DNA of 62,717 nucleotides from an uncultured beta proteobacterium (lineage in GTDB: Bacteria > Pseudomonadota > Gammaproteobacteria > Burkholderiales > Burkholderiaceae_B). Of the stretch, positions 18,340-29,102 are shown one piece after another. Under the pieces are notes generated by a model. It searched no databases. It was not told the DNA's origin and worked only from the letters and a program-made list of their open reading frames with translations. The stretch covers positions 1-62,717 of the forward strand of contig CAITPF010000088.1 of NCBI GenBank assembly GCA_903894155.1. The letters run 5' to 3'. Each line of letters starts with the position of its first letter. Position 1 is the first letter of the stretch. The position numbers and the translations under genes were made by a program.

Positions 18340-21207
18340 ATGTCATCAGAACTTGAATCAAAGCAAAACTCGTACCTGTTCGGGGGCAATGCGCCCTACG
18401 TCGAGGAGTTATACGAGTCCTACCTCGACAATCCCGGCTCCGTGTCGGACCGCTGGCGCAGTTATTTCGACCAGCTTCAGAACATGCCCGCCACGGATGG
18501 CACGTCGTCAACGCGCGATATGGCGCATGCGCCGATCGTCGAATCCTTCGCGCAGCGCGCCAAGGCCAACGCGTTTGTCTCCCGTGGCCAGGAGCCCGAC
18601 CTCGCGGTCGCGTCCAGGCAGGTCCACGTCCAGTCGCTGATTGCCAACTATCGCTGGCTCGGCGCGCGCTGGGCCAATCTGGATCCGCTCAAGGCCCAGG
18701 AGCATCCGGTCATTCCCGAGCTGGATCCGGCCACGTACGGCCTGACCGAAGCTGATCTTGACCAGGTGTTTTCCGCGACGAACACGTACTTCACCAAAGA
18801 AAGCACGATGACGTTGCGCGAGATCCTCAAGGCGCTTCGCGACACGTACTGCGGCTCGGTCGGGGCAGAGTACATGTACGTGTCCGATCCGGCGGTCAAG
18901 CGCTGGATCCAGGAGCGTCTTGAGCCCGTGCGCAGCACCCCTGCGTATGATCCGGAGCGCAAGCGCCATATCCTGCAGCAACTCACCGAGTCCGAGGGGC
19001 TCGAGCGTTTTCTCCACACCAAGTACGTCGGCCAGAAGCGCTTCTCGCTGGAAGGCGGCGAAAGCTTCATCGCCTCGATGGACGAGCTCGTGAACCACGC
19101 CGGCGAGTGCGGCGTGCAGGAGATTATCGTCGGCATGGCCCACCGCGGCCGCCTGAACATGCTGGTCAACGTCATGGGCAAGATGCCCGGCGACCTGTTC
19201 GCCGAGTTCGAAGGCCACCATGCGGAAGGCCTGTCCGACGGCGACGTCAAGTACCACAACGGCTTCTCGTCCGACCTCGCCACGCGCGGCGGCCCGGTCC
19301 ACCTGTCGCTCGCGTTCAATCCTTCTCACCTCGAGATCGTCAACCCGGTGGTCGAAGGCAGCGCGCGTGCACGCCAGGAGCGCCGGGGCACCAACGGCCC
19401 GCGTGAAGTCCTTCCCGTGCTCGTGCACGGCGACTCTGCCTTCGCGGGCCAGGGTGTGGTCATGGAAACCCTCAACCTGGCTGAAACCCGGGGCTACGGC
19501 ACCGGCGGCACGGTGCACGTGGTCATCAACAACCAGATCGGTTTCACGACGTCCGATCCGCGCGATACGCGCTCCACGCTTTACTGCACCGATGTCGTGA
19601 AGATGATCGAGGCGCCGGTGTTCCACGTCAATGGCGACGATCCCGAAGCCGTCGTGTTCGTGACGTCGCTGGCGGTGGATTTCCGCATGCAGTTCGGTCG
19701 CGACATCGTGGTCGACATCATCTGCTTCCGCAAGCTGGGCCACAACGAGCAGGACACCCCGTCGCTGACGCAGCCGCTCATGTACAAGCGCATCGGAGCG
19801 CACCCGGGCACGCGCCAGCTGTATTCGGATCGCCTGACCACGCAGGGCGTGCTGGCCGACGGCGACGGCGACCGCATGGTCAAGGAGTACCGCAAGTACA
19901 TGGAAGACGGCCGGCGCACGATCGAGCCGGTACTTACCGACTTCAAGAGCAAGCACGCGAGCGACTGGGCGCCTTTCATGCGCGCCAAGTGGACAGACGC
20001 GGCCGACACGGCGCTGCCCCTGGCCGAGCTCAAGCGCATCGGCGAGCGCATCACCAGGGCGCCCGAATCGTTCAGCGTGCATAACCTCGTGCAGAAGCTG
20101 CTCAACGACCGTCGCGCCATGGTGCGCGGCGAACTGAACCTCGACTGGGGCATGGGCGAGCACCTGGCATTAGCCTCGCTGCTGGTCGCGGGCTATGGCG
20201 TGCGCATCACGGGCCAGGATTCTGGCCGGGGCACCTTCACACACCGCCACGCCGTGCTGCACGACCAGAACCGCGAGCGCTGGGACCACGGCACCTACAT
20301 CCCCCTGCAGAACATCGGCGAGGGCCAGGCAACGTTCACTGTCATCGATTCGGTGCTCTCCGAAGAGGCCGTGCTGGCCTTCGAGTACGGTTATTCGTGC
20401 GCCGAGCCCAACACGCTCACGATCTGGGAGGCCCAGTTCGGCGATTTCGTCAACGGTGCGCAAGTCGTGATCGATCAGTTCATCGTGGCGGCCGAAGCCA
20501 AGTGGGGCCGCTATTCCGGCCTGACCATGATGCTGCCGCACGGTTACGAGGGACAGGGTCCGGAGCACTCGTCGGCGCGCATCGAGCGGTTCCTGCAGCT
20601 TTGCGCCGACAACAACATCCAGGTCGTCCAGCCGACCACGGCCTCGCAGATTTTCCATCTGTTGCGCCGCCAGATGATCCGCAATGTGCGCAAGCCTCTG
20701 GTGATCATGACGCCCAAGTCGCTGCTGCGCAACAAAGACGCGAGCTCCCCCCTGTCGGATCTTGCGACCGCCACGTTCCAGCCGATCATCGGTGAACTTG
20801 ACGCAGCGATCAATCCGAACTCCGTCAAGCGCCTGCTGGTCTGCTCGGGCAAGGTCTATTACGACCTGGTCAACGCTCGACGCGAGCGCAAGGTGGACAA
20901 CGTCGCGATCGCGCGGGTCGAACAACTGTATCCCTTCGCGCACAAGATGTTTGTCGCCGAGCTGCGCAAGTACCCCAAGCTCAGTGAAGTGGTCTGGGTC
21001 CAGGACGAGCCGCAAAACCAGGGCGCGTGGTACTACGTTCAGCATCACCTGTACGAGAACATGTCGTCTGGCCAGAAGATCGGCTACGCGGGGCGCCCGC
21101 CCTCGGCCTCGCCCGCGGTTGGCTACCTCGCCAAGCACCAGGAGCAGCACAAGGCCTTCATCGAGCAGGCCTTCGGCAAGTTCAAGATGTTCCCGCTGAG
21201 CAAATGA
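18340..21207 (+). CDS. sucA: 2-oxoglutarate dehydrogenase E1 component
   Basis: 955 residues, thiamine-diphosphate enzyme decarboxylating 2-oxoglutarate. The N-terminal segment FGGNAPYVEELYESYL is the E2-contacting start typical of SucA. Catalytic core motifs: VGMAHRGRLNMLVNVMGK, SLAFNPSHLE, HGDSAFAGQGVV, NNQIGFTTSDP, CFRKLGHNEQDTP; C-terminal transketolase-like part with FSRGTFTHRHA-like GQDSGRGTFTHRHAVLHDQ and PHGYEGQGPEHSSARIERFL. AAGGTG ribosome site 10 bases before the ATG. First of sucA-sucB-lpdA. Confidence 0.98.
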   Translation: MSSELESKQNSYLFGGNAPYVEELYESYLDNPGSVSDRWRSYFDQLQNMPATDGTSSTRDMAHAPIVESFAQRAKANAFVSRGQEPDLAVASRQVHVQSLIANYRWLGARWANLDPLKAQEHPVIPELDPATYGLTEADLDQVFSATNTYFTKESTMTLREILKALRDTYCGSVGAEYMYVSDPAVKRWIQERLEPVRSTPAYDPERKRHILQQLTESEGLERFLHTKYVGQKRFSLEGGESFIASMDELVNHAGECGVQEIIVGMAHRGRLNMLVNVMGKMPGDLFAEFEGHHAEGLSDGDVKYHNGFSSDLATRGGPVHLSLAFNPSHLEIVNPVVEGSARARQERRGTNGPREVLPVLVHGDSAFAGQGVVMETLNLAETRGYGTGGTVHVVINNQIGFTTSDPRDTRSTLYCTDVVKMIEAPVFHVNGDDPEAVVFVTSLAVDFRMQFGRDIVVDIICFRKLGHNEQDTPSLTQPLMYKRIGAHPGTRQLYSDRLTTQGVLADGDGDRMVKEYRKYMEDGRRTIEPVLTDFKSKHASDWAPFMRAKWTDAADTALPLAELKRIGERITRAPESFSVHNLVQKLLNDRRAMVRGELNLDWGMGEHLALASLLVAGYGVRITGQDSGRGTFTHRHAVLHDQNRERWDHGTYIPLQNIGEGQATFTVIDSVLSEEAVLAFEYGYSCAEPNTLTIWEAQFGDFVNGAQVVIDQFIVAAEAKWGRYSGLTMMLPHGYEGQGPEHSSARIERFLQLCADNNIQVVQPTTASQIFHLLRRQMIRNVRKPLVIMTPKSLLRNKDASSPLSDLATATFQPIIGELDAAINPNSVKRLLVCSGKVYYDLVNARRERKVDNVAIARVEQLYPFAHKMFVAELRKYPKLSEVVWVQDEPQNQGAWYYVQHHLYENMSSGQKIGYAGRPPSASPAVGYLAKHQEQHKAFIEQAFGKFKMFPLSK

Positions 21208-21253
21208 CGCCTCCTGCGACTGACAGAATTCACTAAATTACGGAATCGAAATA

Positions 21254-22498
21254 ATGGCTATGACCGATGTTGTTGTCCCCCAGTTGTCAGAGTCGGTGTC
21301 CGAAGCGACGCTGCTCACCTGGAAGAAGCAGCCTGGCGAGGCAGTCCAGGCAGACGAAATCCTGATCGAAGTCGAGACCGACAAGGTGGTCCTCGAAGTC
21401 CCGGCCCCGGCGTCCGGCGTGCTCGCCGAAATCGTCAAGGGTGACGGCAGCCTGGTGACTTCGGGTGAAGTGCTCGCGCGCATCGACACCGAAGGCAAGG
21501 CCAGTGCCGCTCAGCCTGCGACAGCCAAGGCGGCCGCGCCGGCTGCGGCGCAAGCGCCAGCCCCTGCCGCCGCCCCGATGGCGGGTGCGGGTGCCGCCGT
21601 GGCGTCCCCGGCGGCCGCCAAGATCCTGGCTGAGAAGGGCGTTTCCACCGAGGTGGTCGTTGGTTCAGGCCGAGGCGGTCGCATCACCAAGGGCGATGCC
21701 CTGGGCGCGCCGGCGCCGGCCGCCGCTCTGCCTTCCGCTGCACCAGCCCGCGCCGCGTCGCCCACCATCCCGGTGGCGCTCACGCCGTCGCTCGATGGCC
21801 GCCCCGAGCAGCGCGTGCCCATGAGCCGGCTGCGCGCGCGCGTGGCCGAGCGCTTGCTGCAGTCGCAGCAGGACAACGCGATCCTGACGACGTTCAACGA
21901 AGTGAACATGCAGGGCGTCATCGATCTGCGCAACAAGTACAAGGACAAGTTCGAGAAGGAGCATGGCGTGCGCCTTGGCTTCATGTCGTTCTTCGTCAAG
22001 GCGGCCGTTGCCGCGCTCAAGCGGTATCCTTTGCTCAACGCGTCGGTCGACGGCAAGGACATCATCTACCACGGCTATTTTGATATTGGCATCGCCGTGG
22101 GCAGCCCGCGCGGGCTGGTCGTGCCGATCCTGCGAAACGCCGAGCAACTGACGATTGCCGAAATCGAGAAGACCATTGCCGATTTCGGCAAGCGCGCCAG
22201 CGAAGGCAAGCTGGGCATTGAAGAAATGACCGGCGGCACGTTCTCGATTTCCAACGGCGGCGTGTTCGGCTCGATGCTCTCGACCCCGATCATCAACCCG
22301 CCCCAGTCCGCGATCCTGGGCGTGCATGCCACCAAGGACCGCCCGGTCGTCGAAAACGGCCAGATCGTCATTCGCCCCATCAACTACCTTGCGCTTTCGT
22401 ACGACCATCGGATCATTGACGGTCGCGAAGCGGTGCTGGGGCTCGTCGCCATGAAAGAGGCGCTCGAGGATCCGCAGCGCCTGCTGCTCGAAGTCTAA
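21254..22498 (+). CDS. sucB: Dihydrolipoyllysine succinyltransferase (E2 of 2-oxoglutarate dehydrogenase)
   Basis: 414 residues. One lipoyl domain with Lys44 in [11 protein letters not shown], an Ala-Pro-rich linker (about 78-115), a peripheral subunit-binding domain (about 118-152, [20 protein letters not shown]), a second linker, then the catalytic domain with the active site HRIIDG (His385, Asp389). It transfers succinyl groups to CoA in the SucA/SucB/Lpd complex. 46 bases after sucA. Confidence 0.98.
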   Translation: MAMTDVVVPQLSESVSEATLLTWKKQPGEAVQADEILIEVETDKVVLEVPAPASGVLAEIVKGDGSLVTSGEVLARIDTEGKASAAQPATAKAAAPAAAQAPAPAAAPMAGAGAAVASPAAAKILAEKGVSTEVVVGSGRGGRITKGDALGAPAPAAALPSAAPARAASPTIPVALTPSLDGRPEQRVPMSRLRARVAERLLQSQQDNAILTTFNEVNMQGVIDLRNKYKDKFEKEHGVRLGFMSFFVKAAVAALKRYPLLNASVDGKDIIYHGYFDIGIAVGSPRGLVVPILRNAEQLTIAEIEKTIADFGKRASEGKLGIEEMTGGTFSISNGGVFGSMLSTPIINPPQSAILGVHATKDRPVVENGQIVIRPINYLALSYDHRIIDGREAVLGLVAMKEALEDPQRLLLEV

Positions 22499-22510
22499 GC
22501 GGGAATCGTC

Positions 22511-23938
22511 ATGTCGAATCAATTTGATGTTGTTGTCATTGGCGCGGGGCCCGGGGGCTATATTGCGGCCATTCGCGCTTCCCAACTCGGCCTCACCGTT
22601 GCCTGCATCGACGCGTGGCAAAACAGCAAGGGCGGTCCTGCGCCCGGCGGCACCTGCACCAACGTGGGGTGCATTCCCTCGAAGGCGCTGCTGCAGTCGT
22701 CCGAGCATTACGACCAGGCGGGCCACCACTTCGCCGAGCACGGGATCGAGGTCAAGGGCTTGGGACTGAAGCTCGACACCATGATCGGCCGCAAGGACGC
22801 CGTCGTGAAGCAGAACAACGAAGGGATCCTGTACCTGTTCAAGAAGAACAAGGTCACGTTCTTTCACGGGTTCGGCTCTTTCGCGGGCAAGTCCGACGCG
22901 GGCTGGGCGATCAAGGTCACCGGGACGGCAGAGGCCGACCTGGTCGCGCGCCACGTCGTGATTGCCACAGGTTCGGCGGCGCGTGCGCTTCCTGACCTGC
23001 CGTTCGACGAAAAGCAGATCCTGTCAAATAGTGGCGCGCTGAGCATCACCGCCGTGCCCAGGAAGCTTGGCGTGATCGGTGCGGGCGTCATCGGCCTCGA
23101 AATGGGCAGTGTGTGGCGTCGGCTGGGCGCTGAAGTGACCGTGCTTGAGGCATTGCCCGATTTCCTGGCGGTCGTTGACACCCAGGTGGCCAGGGAAGCT
23201 CAAAAAATCTTCGCCAAGCAGGGGCTTGATATCCACACCGGCATCAAGCTCGGTGATATCAAAGCCACGGCCAAGCAGGTGACGGTGCCTTACACCGATG
23301 CCGCGGGTGCCGAGCAAAAGCTGGTCGTCGACAAGCTGATCGTCTCTATCGGCCGCGTGCCCTACACCAGCGGCCTTAACGCCGATGCCGTCGGGTTGGC
23401 GATCGATGACCGGGGGTTCGTCGTGGTCGACGGCGACTGCAAGACCAACCTGCCAAACGTCTGGGCGGTCGGCGATGTGGTGCGTGGCCCCATGCTCGCG
23501 CACAAGGCCGAGGAAGAAGGCGTCGCGGTTGCCGAGCGCATTGGCGGCCAGCATGGCCACGTCAATTTCGACACGATCCCCTGGGTGATCTACACGTCGC
23601 CCGAGATCGCGTGGGTCGGCCAGACCGAGCAGCAACTCAAGGCGTCTGGCCGCGCCTACAAGGCCGGAAGCTTTCCGTTCCTGGCCAATGGACGCGCGCG
23701 GGCGCTGGGTGACACCACCGGCTTTGTCAAGATTCTGGCCGATGCGGTCACCGACGAGGTGCTCGGGGTGCATATCATCGGCCCGATGGCCTCGGAGTTG
23801 ATCGCCGAGGCGGTGACGATCATGGAGTTCCGCGGCGCTGCCGAAGATATCGCCAGGATCTGTCATGCGCACCCGACACTGTCCGAGTCGATGAAGGAGG
23901 CTGCGCTTGCGGTCGACAAACGCACCCTCAACTTCTGA
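22511..23938 (+). CDS. lpdA: Dihydrolipoyl dehydrogenase (E3)
   Basis: 475-residue flavoprotein reoxidising dihydrolipoyl groups. FAD motif VVVIGAGPGGYIAAIRASQLG; redox disulfide Cys49/Cys54 in GGTCTNVGCIPSKALL; NAD motif LGVIGAGVIGLEMGSVWRRLG; C-terminal catalytic HAHPTLSE (His454, Glu459). The insertion around residues 35-46 (DAWQNSKGGPAPGG) is typical of the betaproteobacterial oxoglutarate-complex E3. It starts 12 bases after sucB. Confidence 0.97.
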   Translation: MSNQFDVVVIGAGPGGYIAAIRASQLGLTVACIDAWQNSKGGPAPGGTCTNVGCIPSKALLQSSEHYDQAGHHFAEHGIEVKGLGLKLDTMIGRKDAVVKQNNEGILYLFKKNKVTFFHGFGSFAGKSDAGWAIKVTGTAEADLVARHVVIATGSAARALPDLPFDEKQILSNSGALSITAVPRKLGVIGAGVIGLEMGSVWRRLGAEVTVLEALPDFLAVVDTQVAREAQKIFAKQGLDIHTGIKLGDIKATAKQVTVPYTDAAGAEQKLVVDKLIVSIGRVPYTSGLNADAVGLAIDDRGFVVVDGDCKTNLPNVWAVGDVVRGPMLAHKAEEEGVAVAERIGGQHGHVNFDTIPWVIYTSPEIAWVGQTEQQLKASGRAYKAGSFPFLANGRARALGDTTGFVKILADAVTDEVLGVHIIGPMASELIAEAVTIMEFRGAAEDIARICHAHPTLSESMKEAALAVDKRTLNF

Positions 23939-23963
23939 TACTGACTTTGTCGCTTCGTCGTTG

Positions 23964-24000
23964 CGCGCGCCCGTTCGCCTGTCGGACGCGGCGCGCGTTT
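23964..24000 (+). terminator. Possible terminator after lpdA
   Basis: CGCGCGCC (23964-23971) pairs with GGCGCGCG (23990-23997), 18-base loop, then TTTAATT. It would end the sucAB-lpdA transcript before zapE. The long loop and short T-run make it weak. Confidence 0.45.
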
Positions 24001-24045
24001 AATTGATCGGCAAAGCCGTCGACCACCAATGGTTTGCATCGTTTT

Positions 24046-25137
24046 ATGAACGTTATTGATTATTACGAACACACGCTCGCCGAGCGTGGGTACCAGCCCG
24101 ATGCCTCGCAGCGTGCCGCCATCGAGCGATTGCAGCGCTACTACGACGACTGGACGAAGTTCAAGACAAGACGATCCAACGCAGTCAAACGGCTGATCAA
24201 CCGGCCGGATGTCCCGCGCGGCATCTACCTTTGGGGCGATGTCGGACGCGGCAAGAGCTTCCTGATGGACGCCTTCTACGCGACAGTGCCGGTCAAGCGC
24301 AAGACGCGCCTGCACTTCCATGAGTTCATGCGCAGCGTTCATCGCCAGCTCGAGGAGGTCAAGGGTACGCAGGATCCGCTTGACGAGGTCGCGCGGCGTA
24401 TTGCCCGCCGTTACCGCATGATCTGCTTTGACGAGTTTCACGTCTCGGATGTCGCCGACGCGATGATTCTGTACCGTCTGTTGCTCAAGCTCTTTGAAAA
24501 CGGCACCTCGTTCGTGATGACGTCCAACTACGAACCGTCCAGGCTGTATCCGGATGGGTTGCATCGCGACCGCATCCTGCCTGCGATCGCGCTCATCAAG
24601 GAGCGCATGGATATCGTCAACGTGGATGCCGGCGTCGACTACCGTCGCCGCGCGCTTGAGCAAGTCCAGTGCTATCACACGCCGCTTGGCCCCGAGACCG
24701 ACCGCGCGCTTCACCATGCGTTCGAGCAGCTTTCGGATACCCCCCCGCTCAATCCGGTGCTGCGCATCGAGAATCGCGACATCAAGGCGCTTGCCCTCTC
24801 CGGTTGTGTCGCGTGGTTCGACTTTGCGACCCTCTGCGGGGGGCCGCGCTCGCAAAACGATTACCTTGAGCTTGCCAGCCGGTTCCACACGCTGATCCTC
24901 TCAGGTGTTCCGAAGATGACAGCGCGCCATGCCTCGGAGGCGCGCCGCTTTACGTGGCTGGTGGATGTTTTCTACGATCACCGCATCAACCTGATCATGT
25001 CGGCCGAATGCGCGCCCGAGCAGATTTACACTGAAGGCCCGATGTCCAACGAATTTCATCGCACGGTTTCGCGCATCCTCGAGATGCAATCGCGTGAGTA
25101 TCTCGAATCCGAGCGCCGCGATACCGTGAGTCTCTAG
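24046..25137 (+). CDS. zapE: Cell division protein ZapE (AFG1-like ATPase)
   Basis: 363 residues from the ATG at 24046 (MNVIDYYEHTLAERG); a TTG 12 bases earlier is less likely. P-loop GDVGRGKS at 64-71, Walker B MICFDEFHVSD, sensor VMTSNYEPSRLYPDGLHRDR. The AFG1/ZapE family is a division-associated ATPase affecting Z-ring stability under stress in E. coli. It follows the odh genes, a placement I also associate with Bordetella-like genomes. Confidence 0.94.
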   Translation: MNVIDYYEHTLAERGYQPDASQRAAIERLQRYYDDWTKFKTRRSNAVKRLINRPDVPRGIYLWGDVGRGKSFLMDAFYATVPVKRKTRLHFHEFMRSVHRQLEEVKGTQDPLDEVARRIARRYRMICFDEFHVSDVADAMILYRLLLKLFENGTSFVMTSNYEPSRLYPDGLHRDRILPAIALIKERMDIVNVDAGVDYRRRALEQVQCYHTPLGPETDRALHHAFEQLSDTPPLNPVLRIENRDIKALALSGCVAWFDFATLCGGPRSQNDYLELASRFHTLILSGVPKMTARHASEARRFTWLVDVFYDHRINLIMSAECAPEQIYTEGPMSNEFHRTVSRILEMQSREYLESERRDTVSL

Positions 25138-25188
25138 CCCGGGGAGTGCCCCCGATCCGTTTCCCCTGTCACTGCTTTGGCCGACCCA

Positions 25189-26547
25189 ATGAACACCCGT
25201 GTCCTGACCGGCATCACCACATCCGGCACCCCCCATCTGGGCAACTATGTGGGCGCGATTCGCCCCGCCGTCGAGGCGAGCCGGCGGTCCGATGTCGATG
25301 CCTTCTACTTTCTCGCGGATTACCATGCGCTGATCAAGTGCGAGGATGCCGACCGGATCGCGCGCTCTCGCCTCGAAATCGCCGCAACCTGGCTGGCGTG
25401 CGGCCTGGATCCGGCCTCTGTTACCTTTTACCGGCAGTCGGACGTGCCGGAAATCCCCGAGCTTTGCTGGATGCTGACCTGCGTGACGGCCAAGGGCCTG
25501 ATGAACCGTGCCCATGCCTACAAGGCAGCCGTCGACCAGAACGCTGCCCGTGGCGTCGATGAGGATGACGGCGTCACGATGGGGTTGTTTTCCTACCCGG
25601 TCCTGATGGCGGCGGATATTCTGATGTTCAACGCGCACAAGGTTCCGGTCGGTCGCGACCAGCTCCAGCACCTCGAGATGGCGCGCGACATCGCACAGCG
25701 CTTCAACAGCCAGTTCGGCATGGGTCGTGAATTCTTTGTGTTGCCCGAGGCGGTCATTTCCGAGGATGTCGCGTTACTGCCGGGCCTGGACGGGCGCAAG
25801 ATGTCCAAGAGCTACAACAACACGATTCCGTTGTTCGATGGCGGCGCCCGGGCGCTCAAATCGGCGGTCGCCCGTGTCGTGACCGATTCTCGGGGCCCGG
25901 GCGAGCCCAAGGATCCCGACGCTTCGCACCTCTACCTGATCTATCGCGCGTTTGCCCGTCCGGAACAGGCGGCGCTCTTTCGCAGTGAGCTCATTGCCGG
26001 CCTCGGATGGGGCGATGCCAAACGCATGCTGTGCGATCTCGTCGAAGCCGAGCTTGAGCCGATGCGGGATCACTACGAAGACCTGATGGCACATCCCGCG
26101 CGCATCGAGGAAATCCTCCAGGCTGGCGCCCACAAGGCGCGTGGCATTGCGACGCCTTTCATTCGCGAGTTGCGTGATGCCGTTGGCCTGCGTGCGCTCG
26201 TGGGCGGATCACCGTCCGCATCGGGCAAGGCCAAGGCAGGAAAGTCCGAACGCGAAGCGCGATTCGTGAGTTTTCGCGATGAAAACGGGCGATTCCGGTT
26301 TCGGCTGCTATCGCCCGCTGGCGAGGAAATCCTTTGCTCGATTGCGTATGCCGACCCCAAGGAAGCGGGCAAGGTCATGGGCCGTCTCAAGGCCACGCAA
26401 GGCGCTGTGGACGGCCTCGTGCAACTTCGGGGAGACTCCGGCTTTGTCGTCTCGCTTGACGGGCAGCCGGTGGCCCACGGTGCCGAAAGCGATTCGGCCG
26501 ATGGCCGCGACCGCCTGGTCGCCGCGTTTCATGCGGCACTGCACTGA
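25189..26547 (+). CDS. trpS: Tryptophanyl-tRNA synthetase with C-terminal YegP-like extension
   Basis: Class I synthetase charging tRNA-Trp. 452 residues from the ATG at 25189, against about 330-340 for ordinary TrpS. The HIGH-type motif is TPHLG (14-18) and the second signature is KMSKS (204-208). After about residue 345 there is a lysine-rich linker and an extra domain ([20 protein letters not shown] ... EEILCSIAY) resembling the YegP/DUF1508 fold. Its role is unknown; RNA or protein contact is a guess. Confidence 0.95.
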   Translation: MNTRVLTGITTSGTPHLGNYVGAIRPAVEASRRSDVDAFYFLADYHALIKCEDADRIARSRLEIAATWLACGLDPASVTFYRQSDVPEIPELCWMLTCVTAKGLMNRAHAYKAAVDQNAARGVDEDDGVTMGLFSYPVLMAADILMFNAHKVPVGRDQLQHLEMARDIAQRFNSQFGMGREFFVLPEAVISEDVALLPGLDGRKMSKSYNNTIPLFDGGARALKSAVARVVTDSRGPGEPKDPDASHLYLIYRAFARPEQAALFRSELIAGLGWGDAKRMLCDLVEAELEPMRDHYEDLMAHPARIEEILQAGAHKARGIATPFIRELRDAVGLRALVGGSPSASGKAKAGKSEREARFVSFRDENGRFRFRLLSPAGEEILCSIAYADPKEAGKVMGRLKATQGAVDGLVQLRGDSGFVVSLDGQPVAHGAESDSADGRDRLVAAFHAALH

Positions 26548-26637
26548 ACATCTGCCCGCGCATTCCCCTTGCGCGTCCGGCCGGTTCGCCGTGCGAACCT
26601 TGAGGCGAAGCTGAGCGGACACGAGGGGGTCAAGCGT

Positions 26638-28998
26638 CTAGCGGCGCAGCTTCGCAAACGCATCGGCCATGGCATTGTTGGCCGGCGCCGCCGCTGTGGC
26701 ACCGCGCCGCGGTGCGGATCCCTTTCGCGGCTCGGGTGCGCCCGCGGCGCGCGCGCTGGCCGGCGGCGTATCGTCGGACAGTCGCATCGTCAATGCGATG
26801 CGCTTGCGGGCGATGTCCACTTCCTGCACGCGAACCTGGACAGTCTGGCCAACCCGAACCACGTCGCGGGGATCTTTCACGAATTTTTCGGCCAGCGCGG
26901 AAATATGCACCAGACCATCCTGGTGCACGCCGATGTCGACAAACGCACCGAAGTTCGCGACATTGGTGACCACCCCCTCCAGGATCATGCCGGGCAGAAG
27001 ATCGGCGAGCGTTTCGACACCTTCCTTGAACTGCGCGGTGCGAAACTCCGGGCGCGGATCGCGGCCAGGCTTTTCGAGTTCGCCCAGGATATCCTTCACC
27101 GTGGGCAACCCGAACCGTTCGTCGGTGAACTCGGCAGGGGAAAGACCCTTGAGCCGTTCGGGGTGTCCGATCACATCGTGCAGGCCCGCAGCGATTTTCC
27201 TGAGGATCCGCTCGACAACGGGATAGGCTTCCGGGTGAACGGAAGAAGCATCGAGAGGGTCATCGCCCTCGCGGATACGCAGGAACCCGGCGGCTTGTTC
27301 AAAGGCCTTTTCGCCAAAGCGTGACACACCCATCAGGGCGCTGCGGTTGGTGAAGGCGCCGCGGCTGTCCCTGTGCGCAACGATATTGCGCGCGAGGCTC
27401 CCGTTGAGCCCGGATACGCGCGCGAGCAGGGCGGCCGAGGCCGTATTGACATCAACCCCAACGGCGTTGACGCAATCTTCGACGACGGCATCAAGCGACC
27501 GCGCCAGATCCCGTTGGTTCAGATCATGCTGGTATTGACCGACGCCGATGGCCTTGGGCTCTATCTTGACCAACTCGGCAAGCGGATCCTGCAGGCGACG
27601 CGCAATCGAGACGGCCCCCCTGATGCTCACGTCGAGATCCGGGAACTCGTTGGCCGCAAGCTCGGAGGCCGAGTACACGGATGCGCCGGCCTCGGACACG
27701 ACGACGCGTGTCAGTTGCAGGTCGGGCTGCGCAGCCATCAACTCGGTGACCAGCTTTTCCGTCTCCCGCGAGGCGGTGCCGTTGCCGATCGCGACCAGGT
27801 CGATCTTGTGGCGGCGGGCGATTGCGGCCAGCGTGACGAGTGATCCGGCGCGGTCACGACGGGGTTCGAAGGGATAGATGGTTGCGGTTTCCACCACCTT
27901 GCCGGTCGCGTCGATCGCGGCAAGTTTGACGCCCGTGCGGATGCCGGGGTCCAGACCGAGAACCGCCTTGGGCCCGGCTGGAGCGGCCAGAAGCAAATCC
28001 TTCAGGTTGGCTGCGAATACGCGGATGGCTTCGGCTTCGGCGCTTTCGCGCAGGCGTCCGATCATTTCAGTCTCGAAAGTCGTCAGCAGCTTCACGCGCC
28101 ATGTCCAGCGGCAGACATCGGCAAGCCACTTGTCGCGCGGCCCGGGCGCCAGGGCAAACGGCGCATCGCCGAATTTCAGGAAGTGGGCAACGCGCACGAT
28201 GCAGGGGTGTGGCAACAGCGCGTCGCTTTCGGGATCCAGGCCGACCCGGATCTCGAGCACGCCTTGCTGGCGGCCGCGCAGCAGCGCCAGCACCCGGTGC
28301 GAAGGCAGGCTGCGCAGCGGTTCGCTGAAATCAAACCAGTCCCGGAAGTTGGCCCCTTCTTCGCTCTTGCCCTGGGCAACCTTCGAGTAGAGGTAGCCGC
28401 GGGACCATACGTGATCGCGCATGTGCGCCAGCAGGTCGGCATTTTCCGCGTAGCGCTCGGCCAGGATATCCCGGGCTCCGTCCAGGGCCGCTTTCGCATC
28501 GGCCACGCCGGCGTCGGGATTGAGGTAACCCGCGGCCAGTTCGACCGGATCGCACCCGGCATCCGCCAGGATCGTGTCGGCAAGGGGCTCAAGGCCGGCT
28601 TCGCGGGCGATCTGTGCCCGCGTACGGCGTTTTTGTTTGTACGGGGCGTAGAGATCTTCAAGCCGCTGTTTGGTTTCGGCCTGGTTGATTTCCCCGGCAA
28701 GCTGCGGCGTGAGCTTTTGCTGTTCGGTGATGGAGGCCAGAATCGCGGCCCGGCGATCCTCAAGTTCGCGCAGGTAGAGCAGGCGCGTGTCGAGGTTGCG
28801 CAACACCGTGTCGTCGAGGCCGCCCGTGGCCTCCTTGCGATAGCGCGCGATGAAGGGAATCGTCGCGCCGTCGTTGATGAGATCGATGACGGCGGCGACC
28901 TGATGGGGTCTGACGTTGAGTTCGACGGACAATTGCGCGACGATGCGCGCCAGGGTTTCGGTGGGAAGCTTGCTACGGGTGTTGGTGATGACGGTCAT
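26638..28998 (-). CDS. tex: Tex-family RNA-binding transcription accessory protein
   Basis: 786 residues. N-terminal helical region with [20 protein letters not shown], a YqgF-like nuclease-fold domain ([18 protein letters not shown]), helix-hairpin-helix segments ([19 protein letters not shown]), and an S1 domain (about 650-725, [20 protein letters not shown]). The C-terminal tail is low complexity (Pro/Ala/Arg). Tex was first named in Bordetella pertussis for an effect on toxin expression. Convergent with trpS and divergent from the helicase gene. Confidence 0.96.
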   Translation of the reverse strand: MTVITNTRSKLPTETLARIVAQLSVELNVRPHQVAAVIDLINDGATIPFIARYRKEATGGLDDTVLRNLDTRLLYLRELEDRRAAILASITEQQKLTPQLAGEINQAETKQRLEDLYAPYKQKRRTRAQIAREAGLEPLADTILADAGCDPVELAAGYLNPDAGVADAKAALDGARDILAERYAENADLLAHMRDHVWSRGYLYSKVAQGKSEEGANFRDWFDFSEPLRSLPSHRVLALLRGRQQGVLEIRVGLDPESDALLPHPCIVRVAHFLKFGDAPFALAPGPRDKWLADVCRWTWRVKLLTTFETEMIGRLRESAEAEAIRVFAANLKDLLLAAPAGPKAVLGLDPGIRTGVKLAAIDATGKVVETATIYPFEPRRDRAGSLVTLAAIARRHKIDLVAIGNGTASRETEKLVTELMAAQPDLQLTRVVVSEAGASVYSASELAANEFPDLDVSIRGAVSIARRLQDPLAELVKIEPKAIGVGQYQHDLNQRDLARSLDAVVEDCVNAVGVDVNTASAALLARVSGLNGSLARNIVAHRDSRGAFTNRSALMGVSRFGEKAFEQAAGFLRIREGDDPLDASSVHPEAYPVVERILRKIAAGLHDVIGHPERLKGLSPAEFTDERFGLPTVKDILGELEKPGRDPRPEFRTAQFKEGVETLADLLPGMILEGVVTNVANFGAFVDIGVHQDGLVHISALAEKFVKDPRDVVRVGQTVQVRVQEVDIARKRIALTMRLSDDTPPASARAAGAPEPRKGSAPRRGATAAAPANNAMADAFAKLRR

Positions 28999-29102
28999 TG
29001 ATCAGTGTGTGGAAAGTCACGGGCAAGCGGAGGATTTTGCCACAACGGGGAAACCGGGCACAGCCGAGGCAGTATGATCCGCTAACCGTGGCGCAAACCT
29101 GC

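Noticed and set aside
18508..20163. 551-codon open frame on the minus strand
   Set aside because: Antisense to sucA with no recognisable motif.
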